Positions 9,276-21,200 of a stretch of DNA of 64,000 bases are shown here, one piece after another (the stretch's first letter is position 1; each line of letters opens with the position of its first letter). Source of the DNA: Hexactinellida sp. DTS-2022. Lineage: Eukaryota > Porifera > Hexactinellida. Location: positions 5,456,001 to 5,520,000 of the forward strand of contig JAPNXP010000003.1 in the NCBI GenBank assembly GCA_028753945.1, read 5' to 3'. The notes below the pieces were generated by a model. The model saw nothing but the letters and a program-made list of their open reading frames with translations. It was not told the origin of the DNA and made no database searches. Made by a program: the position numbers and the translations under genes.

Positions 9276-12200
9276 ATGGCAGTTATTAGTTCTGATACAA
9301 GGAAGGCTGTTTTTTTCTCTGAACAACAAGGATTTATTTCAAACCTAGAAAAGCACCATGCTTCTCTTGGGTAAGTAACAATAAATAAAATAGAATAATT
9401 GAAGACTTTACTTTGATTATATTTTGCTTTTGAAGCGACCAAAATCTTCTCATATAAGTTCACTCCATTAGCCTGTTTTACTGAATGTAAGATAGTACTG
9501 ACATGTACTCAGAGTTAGAATATCAAGCTGTATAACTAGCTATAGAGTATATTGTTGCTTGATTTATTCTTATATACTTACTATCTCGCATCCACTATAG
9601 GGCTAATAGGACGCTCGTCCTATAGCTAGCTACCTGCTTGAGAGCAATACATACTCGCTACACTACTGCTAATTCTATCTCTATCTAGCATTCTAAAACC
9701 TAAACTACTGCTTTTTATATTTCTTACGACATACTAGCAGCACTCATTTCAGTATATAACTTTCCTCGTTTTATCATTGCTTGATTTATAGGCTTGTTAG
9801 TTACTTATTGACTGGGATTATTCCTAGTCGTACTAATCAGGAATACAATTCTATTATGAACTGGTAAATAAGTTTTTCTTATAAAATGAATAATTGAACC
9901 ATTTTGAAAGTATTACTACTACTTTTTGACTTTGACTTCGTTCCGCCCATTCTTTGTACACGTGTTATAAACCGCGAGTCCTTCTCAGAGGTGTGTGGAG
10001 ACTTGACACCCTCAGTCTATAAGCTATTATGGAATTGTTTATTCTCATCAATCACCACGCGTATTCCCTTAGATCCGCCCAACTAACTCTACTGTGCTAC
10101 AAAGGAATTATCCAGGAGCGCGAGACGCTACTTTTTGGAGTATGCTTTTGGGAAAATTTGAATTTAGGAGCGCGAAAATCTGGAATCTTATCATATACCC
10201 TAACATTATTTTGTCATTAGGCGTATGGAAATTGGATCAGACCAGGATTAGGAGCGTATTTACAAATGGCTCTATAATACACTGTGTATACTTCCGTGTG
10301 ATCATGTCCCGCCGTATTGTCTATAGCTTAGCGACATAATGCGCTATTGTTATGTGCCAGGTCACGTGATGAGTTATACTTTCACCTTATTTACGCAAAT
10401 AATAGCTGAGTATTGAATAGGTCAAAGATGTATTTATATTTCCGCATTATACATAATGGAAACAGAGTATCAAACAGTTATTTCCATTGTATTTGAAAGC
10501 CACACGCGGCGCCAAACGATTTTACTAAACTTATAATTAAATATGTGTAATATTAGCAAGTGTCTATCTCCCATTTGGTTTGTTCTACATAAGAAACGAC
10601 CTTTTCCCTAACTATTGTATTATTACGCCCTTCTAACTATTGTATTATTACGCCCTTCCGTGTTTACGTACGTACAGCACATCAACTAGCATATAATGTG
10701 TAATTCCGTTATGACAAACCCTATCAGTACATGAATTCAGGTTGTCTGATAAAGTTATGATTAGGAGAACACCGACACTCAAACTAATTGTAACTATTAT
10801 GCTGTGTAATTAGTTCAGATTATTTGTTGTTATTTGTGTTTATCTTGCTAGAACCTTGTACCGGAATATTCCTGTCCTGCCCATCAACATAAATCTATTC
10901 AATCTCTACCACTGCGTTAGACTGAGAGGCGGATTCAATGAGGTAACTGCGGTTATTTTATATACAGTGAACTCTCGTTATAACCAAGTTGGATATATAG
11001 AAATACCCGCTTATAACGAAATGGAGATTTCCCCCCAGAGCACTAAATGTATTAATTATATCCGTTTATAACGAATATCTGATATAACGAAGGAATTCAC
11101 AGGTCCCTAGCACGAGAGTTCACTGCATATTTATCATTATTATTGGCCCCTTGGAAATTGGTCCGGGGGGACAAAAAATTCATGGAAATTTGGTCCTTCT
11201 GTGGAAAATTTTTCCTCTGAGTTTTGTGTTTATTAGTTACCGTATTTACTCGAATAGTAGCCTAGGCGATTTTCGCCATATTGGGACCATAAATTTTTAT
11301 TTTGAATAAGCCTGTCACTGGAAAATTGGCCCCCGAAAAATTGATCCGGGACCAAAATTCCATATAATATTGCTCCCCCGGACCCCAATTTTTCGGGGAC
11401 CAATTTTCCAGTGACAAGGCTTCTTATTTACTGTCAACACCTTTCAATATGAAACCCGGATTCCCAATGGGGAATTTTTGTTGTCAAGAAATGACTTGCT
11501 AGTACCTGTAAAAGTGTTGGCCAATATTAATTAATTAAGCAATTTCTAGGTATAATTGTACAATTTTGAAATGCTTTCTGTTTTTGTTTGTACAGTGGAT
11601 GCCGGTTATAAGAACATAGTCGGGAACTGCATATAATGTTGTTATAACCGGCATAAATTATATAGGGGTATATGGCACCGTTTTCCAGTATAATGATCTT
11701 ATAACCGGCATCTACTGTATATTCGTGTAATGAAAATTATATTGAAATTCTTTTGAGATTATCCAATGCTGTCTATTATATGTATTGTTACGTGTTGCTA
11801 GGTAGCGAGAAAGAGAGAATGGAATTCCATAGCTCAACAGCTGTTCTACCCACAACACACCATAACCAGAGTGGCTCCTCTCCTCTGCTACCAATACTCT
11901 CAGTTAGTCTCTGTTACAGCCAATAATGTTACACATATCATGGATAATGTTATATACTTAATTCTGTTAAAAATATTCCTATTTACAGTAGAACCTCGTT
12001 AGTAGGGACACCATGGGACATTAAAAATTCGTTCGCCTTATCCAGAATTCGTATTAACCAATTTCATTTGTATTGAAAAGGCTTTGAAATGGACTGAAAT
12101 AGTGTTCGTATTAATAACCGGAATTTTGTATTAAACATGTTCGTACTAACGAGGTTGTACTGTATTCTATAGATAAGAAAAGTATTCTATTATTGATACA

Positions 12201-15200
12201 ATTTGTTGTTTGTTTACATCAAACTAGTTATTTAATTTTATTACCTCCTTTTTGATATAAAACCTCGGCTTCGCAAAGCTGAATGTTTTATTAACAAAAT
12301 TATCTTGCCAAGTACCTGAAAAAAAGATAATGGCCGATGTATACAGGTAAACCTCCCAAAGCGGCACCCATCGGGAGAATGATTTTGTGCCGCTTCTCGG
12401 AGGTTGCCGCTACTCGGAGGTGCCGCTTTGGGAGGTTTACCTGTATATTATACGTAATTCCCTATTACTATTAGAGCAATCTGTTTATTACTCTCTATAT
12501 TCCCTAGACTGCTGTACAGCTTTGAGATTAGCCATTCCCGGATGCCCCCAGGGCTCCGCTCCGCCTCTAGCTCTCTCCCGAGTATCGTAGTTCCTGCTCT
12601 CTACGACCCTCCTATCGACGAGACACAGGGTAAGTAGCGTAGCCGTTCTATTATAGTCTGTTCTCTCTAATAGTGCACTTATCTAATAGTCCAATTATTT
12701 AATTGTCCAAATAAACTATTTCTGTATCTGTAATAGTCCACCATTGAACACTGGTGTACTATTAGAGAGAACAGAGTGAATACAGTTTACTCCCGTTATA
12801 ACGAAGTCCGATATATCAAGATAACTGTTATAACCTAATGGAGATTTCCCCCAGAGCACTAAATGTATTAGTTATTATCCGCTTATTACGAATACCCGGA
12901 TATAACGAAGGAATTTACAGGTCCCAAACACTTCGTTATAACGAGAGTTCACTGTAGTAATTGTTGTGAGATTATGTAATTACTGACGAATGTTTGATAG
13001 ATAATTATACGAATAATTAGGGTGTATTTTGTATACTTTCAATAATATTTAGCTCTTGTTGACATGTGTTATACACATTTCTAAGATCCTCTTTATTTAA
13101 CTGGAAATTTGATATTTACAGTCTATTGTTTATATAGATCTACTCATTGTTTATACATTAGATTTACTTATAGTGTATAATTTCATGTTATCGCTCAACT
13201 ATACTAGTAAACTAAATTAAGGTTTACATTTCAGTAACTTATTTAGAAATCTGATTCAGTAAATATATTTGTCATCGCTCCTTGTCGAGTTTATATTAGA
13301 AATTAATTCTGTTTTGTAGAGGTTTCTCTGACAAGATTGAGATGCTCTCTCCTTTGTGGATTCCCAAATGAAGTGGAATTAGCAATAAATACACTCGTCA
13401 TACTCTCCTCGAGGAAACAAGTTTATCTCAAAAATGTTAGTTATTCATTAATTTATTTAACAAGACATTTCTACCTTATTATGTATAGCAGAGAAATTAT
13501 AGAAATAATCCATTGTATAAAAGATCCGAGAAATATTCTACAGAAATATTCACGTAATAGCAAGTCGAACTTGCTATTAGAATTAGAGGAACAGAATTAA
13601 CATTAAATGTTCGTTTGGAAACTGAAAATAATTTGCTAATAGAGCAATATTGCTATTAGGCAACACCGCTGTAATTCCATTTATCGCAAGACAAACATAC
13701 AAAAATTAATTGCAAATACCATATTATTATTTGGTAAACTAATATACTATGGATAAGTTGAATAAGATTTAAAGTCAATTTGTTTGTGTAGGAGCTCAGT
13801 CTCTTGGATTTGCTTCTAGCACACGTTGGAATATTCAATGGTGAGTACTAAGTACTAAGTACCATATATTATGAGGTGTATACTAGTTATAACAGGCCTA
13901 GATAATTGGAAGATTCACTATGTATTCCCATAACTTAAGTAATGCAGTCAGGTCTGCTTATTGTGAACAATTTTTCGTCTCCTTAAATTGACTTTTTATT
14001 ATGAACAAGCACTATGGTCCCAATTTAACAATTTACATGAGTTCGCTTATTATGAAATATCTCTTTATGGACACAATTATTAACACTTGAATATTCATAG
14101 CAAAAGAACCTGACTATATTCCTATAACCAATGAAAGAAGAGCATCCTTATATGTAAACGGTCTATAAAAGCCCATACAAACTAAGCCAAAAATTTGTAG
14201 ACTGTCTATAAATTATGTAGACCAAAAGCCCTGCCGTCTATGGGTAATACTAATGTAATGTAAGAAAACCTGGTCTAGAAATAGGCGGTCTACATACAAG
14301 TTATTTCATAAAAGAACCTGACTGTATTCCTATAACCAGTATACCCATAACAGAGAACTGACTATACCCCAATGCCTATAGGAGACGACCTGTGTAACCT
14401 GTTTAACTCGAGTGGGTACGCGGGGAGACACAGCTTTCCGGCCCTGTGGTACCAGCTGTTGACACCTGCTCGCTATCTCCGCTACATAGACTCCACAGGG
14501 AGCTCTCTCTGTGTTCCTGAGGCGTACAGAGATGTGCTGGCCCCGCCAGAGATGCCAGAGAAGCCAGCCTATCTATATAGACTATACTCGGTTAGTAGTG
14601 TACTAGAGTATACTACTGGTTTATGTTGATAGGCAGGACAGGAATATTCCGGTTCAAGGTTCTAGCAAGATAAACACAAATAACAACAAATTATCTGAAC
14701 TAATTACACAGCATACTCTAGTCACCTTACAGTTAGGAGAGTTCAATTCTACTCCTGTATAATACCCTGCTATCCAGTGATTCTGAAAATCCATATTAAT
14801 CATGCATTGTGTTTTACTGCATATTTCACAAGGCCTATACAGTAGAACCTCGTTAGTACAACACGATTAATCCGAAATTCCGGTTAATACGAACACTATA
14901 CTCGGTTAGTGTACTAGACTACTGGTTAAGCTATACTCTATACTCTAGAGTCTATACATTGATTCTGAAAATCCATATTATTCATGACAGTAGACCTCGT
15001 TATTACGAACACGGTTAATACGAACACTATTTATCTCAGTCCTCTTCAGAGCATTTTCAATATAAATCAATGGTTAATACGAATTCCGGATAAGCGAACA
15101 CATTTTGACGGTCCCCTGATGTTCGTACTGTATGTTGTATGTAATCACTTGAATTCCAAATATTCTAAATCTTTTAGAAATTATGGTACTTCAAACAAGA

Positions 15201-18200
15201 TTTTAATATATAGAAAATATTATTTATGTAACTATCTAGTTTATCACTCACTGGAGTGCTATTATTAGCTACGTATATAATGTGTTACGAGAGTTGTCTC
15301 TCACAGGTGGCTACTGTTCTATACAACTCAAGCTATCTGGAAGAGAACAGCTGTTTCTTGTTAGAACACAACCAGTCTGTTAGGTACGTTATTGGTAATC
15401 TCACATAGTTATTGTTTGTTGGAATGGAGTGTATTAATTAACACTATTTTTTGGTATTTGTATATACAGTAGTTAGTACGAACACGGTTAATACGAATTT
15501 CCGGATAAGACGAACAACAGTTTCACAAAATCAGGTCCTACAATGGCTATTCAATGAGTATTACTCCGGTTAACACGAACTCCGGATAAAGCGAACAAAT
15601 TTTTACTTTTCGTTGGTGTTCGTATTAACGAGGTTCTATTGTATTTGAATTATTTGGTTATTCCTTATAGATTTATATTGGCTTGTATCTCCTGCAATAA
15701 TGTTATTTTGCAGCATTTCGCTTGGGATTCTCTCTCAATTATCGGAGAAAAGGTTTGCTTTAACAATCACATTAATTCCTAACTTATATATTAATCAATT
15801 AACCTGTAAATAACAACACAAGGGAATTGGGCCAAATGTTGTTTATATAAATATACCGTTGTAACAAGTGTTCTATTGATATATCATATCATGTTATACA
15901 GTTATCTATCCATGTCCATAACAGACATGTCTATAACAGACATGTCCATAACAGGCATTAATATCAGAACACTATGTTGGAAAACGGTTGCCATATACCC
16001 TATATAATTTATGTCGGTTATAAGCACATTAAGTGCAGTTCCCGACGATGTGCTTATAACCGGCATCCACTGTACTATCCTTTAATACACTATACTACCG
16101 TATAATACATTGCATACCACTATATACTACATGTAATATACTGTATAACTATCGTATAATACACTGTATAATACACGTATAATATCCTGTAATACACTAT
16201 ATACTACGTGTAATATCCTGTAATACACTATATACTACGTGTAATATCCTGTATACGTATAAATTATTACACTCTATACTACTACAGTATAATTATCACA
16301 CTCTATACTTAGTTAGTCTACTACCGTATAATATACTGTATAATACACTATACTATACACTCTATACTACCGTATAATAGTACCACTATACCACTACGTA
16401 TAGGTGCCGCTGTGCTCTACGCTGCTGCCCTCGCTGTCGCTGCTGGCGCTGGTGGAGGAGGCGGCGGAGTCGGACGACAGCTTCGTTCTGCTCAGAAACC
16501 TGGAGCTGCTCAGGTGTCTCGCGGCCGCAGACACAGACGTGGAGATACCGGAACAGCTCACGCGGCACATTCTCAGACTCCTCACGCTTAACGACGTACA
16601 GGTAGTTATGTGGTAGATACGTAATACGTAGTAGTGATATGTTAGTATAGGATATAGTACAGTGAACCCAGCTTAATGGGGTCATTTCCCAGGAACAGAA
16701 TCATGCCAATACTGTAGATAATACAAAATATCTTCGGTTAATTGGGTTAAATTTCGGTTAATCGAATCAAAATTATGTAATGCGAGTTCAAATTTATTTA
16801 TTTTCCATAAAATTTGGATTAATTGTCAGTGTATTTGACACATATTCGCATTATAAAAATAATGCAAAATTTCATTTAATCTGGTCAAATTATCCTTGGA
16901 TTGGTTATTTAATTTTTTTGTTATTATTGCACATATCAGAAATGATCAGATATTCTTTTGTGTACTTACATTGCTTGCTACATTTACTGCTATCATTCCA
17001 TTCTCCTATAGCTGTTGCTACGGTGTGTAGAGACGTTGTATCAGCTGACAGAAAGCAGCATAGCTAACTGCAGCTACATCAGCTGTTCTGCTCACGGAAT
17101 CGGTAAGCCGTAAGCGAGAATAATAGAGAGGGGTATAATATCGGGAGTAGACTGTATATAAATTTTGGCAACTTCGGTATGCATACTATACTGTCGCTGA
17201 GAACCAATAGTAAAATTTGAGGATAAATTTGGCCCACGAAAACAATAAGCGCAGGGGTGCTTATTCGAAGCAATACTTTATAACATGTCCAATATATTAA
17301 TTACATTTCCGATATACGTATAATAACATGTCCATTATGTGATGTAGTCAACTCCGCTTAATAGAGCCATCGGTTAATCGGTTTCTCCGCTTAATCGGGT
17401 CAAAACAACTTGGTCCCGAGGTGGCTCTATTAAGCGGAGTCGACTGTATAACATGTCGAGTATATAATATATCAACATTTCCAATATATTAATTCATGTC
17501 CGGTATATGTATAATAACATTTCCAATATATTATGTCCGGTATATTATGTATAATAACATGTCCATTACAATGTATATAATAACATATCCATTACGGTGT
17601 GTAGATGTGCTGGTGACGTGTCTGACTCGGGACCTAGACTCGCTGGCTTCTGTCTCAACAGACAGATTCTCTCTCCTCCGAGAGGTCCCTCTCCAGGAGG
17701 AGCTCACCCGCGGTATACCCGGCAACATACACTACTCTATCTCCTCTCTATATGAAGAGTCTAACCATACCTTATCCGCCGCAAAGCGAGCTCCAACAGA
17801 GACACTAGGGTTCGGACCTGACGAGCTGGCTAAGAAATGGCTACGGTCCTGTTTCGAGACCTGTACCGTTGGGACTATCTCTAAGACTCAGTTATACTCG
17901 GGCTACCACACCTATCTTAAGAATATATATCAGATGCAGTCCTCTCTCGGGTTCATGCGACTACTGGAGCACATTAGGTACATATTCCCGAAGGCCACTC
18001 TCAAGAAATCTATTGCTCCAGATGGGAAATCGAGGTAACGTTGTTATCCGAGTTATATATTGCAAGCTAACTACAAATATAGTCATACATATGATATTCC
18101 GGTTATTTTGGACACTATTTCAGTCCCCTTCAAAGCCTTTTTGATATAATTTGTTTTGGTTAATACAAACTCCGGATAAGGTCCCCTGGTGTTCGTAATA

Positions 18201-21200
18201 AAGAGGTTCTACTGTAATTCTTGCTAAGATAATTAACTTCTTATCCAAGGTATCAACATAATTAAAATACTTTTGCTTAATTTTACGAATTTTATTCACT
18301 TATTTTCGAATCTATTTTCCAAACAGATTTCTTCCCTAGCCCGCTGATAACCACTTGTGACCCACATGCCCATATATGGGCATAAAGTGGTTTAGTTCCA
18401 TTTCCGTGACCCATCGGTGGTAAACGTCGTGCTAGCCTAACTTGGTTGTTCACATATCAAACACAATCCTAACTTATTAGAATATTGTTATATGATAACA
18501 GAATTGTGTTATCCTATTCTTGCTTACATAATACTGCTTTTAATATCAGTTATTCAGTATCCATTGCTGATAGAATAAATCCTGTACAAATCACTATTCG
18601 CTACCAAATACATCAAATGAATTTAGATTTATCGTCTCTGATTATATGGAATAACAATTCGTTTCTTATATTGGCAGTTAAATATTTTGCTTTTACATTC
18701 TTTATATGTGGTTATACATCAACAAATAATTGTGATATTCTAACCAATTAACTTGATTAGAAGAATGGCTTTATATTATCCATGGTTTATTCCTGTAGTT
18801 TCGTGTTCTATTTTCTCCGTATCAAGCAGCATATAACTCCAGACGAGATTTCGAGTCCGTCTGTAATCACTTCTAGCCCGAGCTCTTTCACGACTCCAGT
18901 CAAACTTAAAATGAATCCCGCATCCAAAATATCTCCCCTACCCCCCCTTATGAACCATCCTGTCCCAAACAACAGAATATTAACACCCAAATTACGCAGC
19001 CTAACTGAGCCATCCAAACCATCACATTCACATAACTTTGTTATTAAAAATATATTTAACAACACCAAAGCTATCGCTCCAAAAACCGCATTTTCGCCCC
19101 CACTCAAGTCCCCACCCCTCCACAACCCGGTACAATCCAAGCACCCCCCATTCCCTCCTCCCGACGCTCCTACCTCCCCTCTCACCTCTCCCCCTGATCC
19201 CTCTACAGATCCCTCTACAGATCCCATGTTGCTACAGATTCCAATCAAACTGCTGCAGAATAAACCGAACGGATCTCCTCTACACTCACAAGAGGAACCC
19301 GATTTATTCCCAGAACAGAATGGCCACACAGACAATTCACACGAAGCTTCTGTTCCAAAAAAGCGACCGCAACCCTCGAGTCCCAACTGTCTAATCTCAA
19401 AGAAACCGACTCCAAACAGTCCGACCGAAACTCACAAAGAGTTCTCTGCGAAACCTGACACCCCGATCCTAGAGAACGGAGACACTCATTTGGTTAACGG
19501 AGAGGTGGATGCGTTTAATTGGGACGAGCCAACTGAGCTTAATACGTCACAGAAAGACGAATCGCCTATCGATGATAATCAAACTAATTCAGTTACTCCT
19601 GTTGATGAGAACATTTGTAAAAGAATTAGTCACATTGAAAATAGCGAATTTCCATTCATTTCTATTTCACTGAGGGAAAAGGTGGATATTAGTAACATTG
19701 AATCTCAGATTATAGATTATACTCCAAAACCGGTTTCCCCTGCGGTTAATGACACTCCCACAACTTCTATAACAGAGGAGTTGGACTCTACTTTAGTCTC
19801 TAAGAAACTGAAGAAATCTTCTAAAGATAAATCACAAACTCCAACTTGTCAGTGGCACAACTGTCAAAGGTTAGTTTTATCTCTTATTATACTACAGTGG
19901 TGTTCGCATAATAGCAATTTATTGCTCTATTAATTAACAAGTTATTTTCAGTCTTCAAGCTTCAAGAGATCATTTAATGTTAATTACCTATAGCAAGTTC
20001 GCCTATTAGAAAGCAAATTTCATGCAAATATGCAACTTGCTATTACGCGAACACCACTATATTATGTGAAGTCTAAATATTAACCTGGAGATTTCGCGAT
20101 TACATTATTATAAGTGCCAAACTTTGCCACTCACGGACTCTATTCATGGTTTCTATCGCATTAGTTTATTTCACTTGCAACAATATTAGTTAACTAAAAT
20201 ACTGTTAAGCCATGGGTATGTTGCTATCCAGAACGATTTTCCGCTAAACTCATTTAAATATGATTATTGTTATTTATAATATTATAATATTTATTATATT
20301 ATTAATAATATTTCGGAAATGAATTATCTTTAATTAAAGATGCCTTTATTAAAAGCAACAGCATACTTTATTAATACATACAGTTCTTTCGTGACAGCAT
20401 AATTACGATATACAGTGAACTCTCGTTATATCGAAGTGCTTGGGATCTGTAAATTCCTTCGTTATAAGCGGATAATATTTAATTCATTTAGTGTTCTGGG
20501 GAAAATATCCATTTTGTTATAAGCGGTTATTTCGTTACTTATATCCGACTTGGTTATAACGTGAGTTTACTATATTGCTAGATCATTCGATGATTGGGAT
20601 TCGCTATTGAAGCACGCCTGCAGTGAGCATGCCCAGGTAGAGTACCCCAGCATTTGTCTGTGGCTGGGCTGCAAGACCCACAGGAACACCAGGAGCAGGC
20701 CCTCCCTCATGCGGCACTTTCAGGTACTCTATACTCTCACACGGTTAATGCATTGAAGTTGTTTCTTTATACAGTATAGTAGACATTGGGTTTAACTACA
20801 CTCGTTTTGGCTAAAATTGTCACTATATCCGATATGTCACTAAATCTGAAGTAGCTTCAATTATTGGTACGGACCTCTGGACAATTATTATTAGCGATTT
20901 GTTGCTAAAGCCAATGTCGTTAAATCCAATGTTTACTCTAGCTCTAAAATCGTTATTAAATGAATTCTAATTTCACCTTTTGACAACTACCTTAATAATA
21001 CTATTGCTATATCAGCATTACCCTTGGGTCTAATAACAAATTGGCTCAATTTGCAATCATATTTGTGCTGAATTTACTTGTGATTAGAGTCAAAATTTGT
21101 TCGTATTATCCGAATTCGTATTGAGTCAATTGCATGCATTATATAGGTAGGCTAGGGGAATCACACTTTGTTCGCCTTAACCAATATTTACTTTATCCTT

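Noticed and set aside
9904-10086. ORF that seemed to match the middle of the ARID domain (CTRVINRESFSEV)
   Set aside because: The true ARID exon 2 at 10852-10942 matches better and joins exon 1 in phase. The earlier ORF does not.
18808-19386. 192-codon minus-strand ORF opposite ARID2 exon 13
   Set aside because: Shadow of a Ser/Pro-rich coding exon. No independent support.
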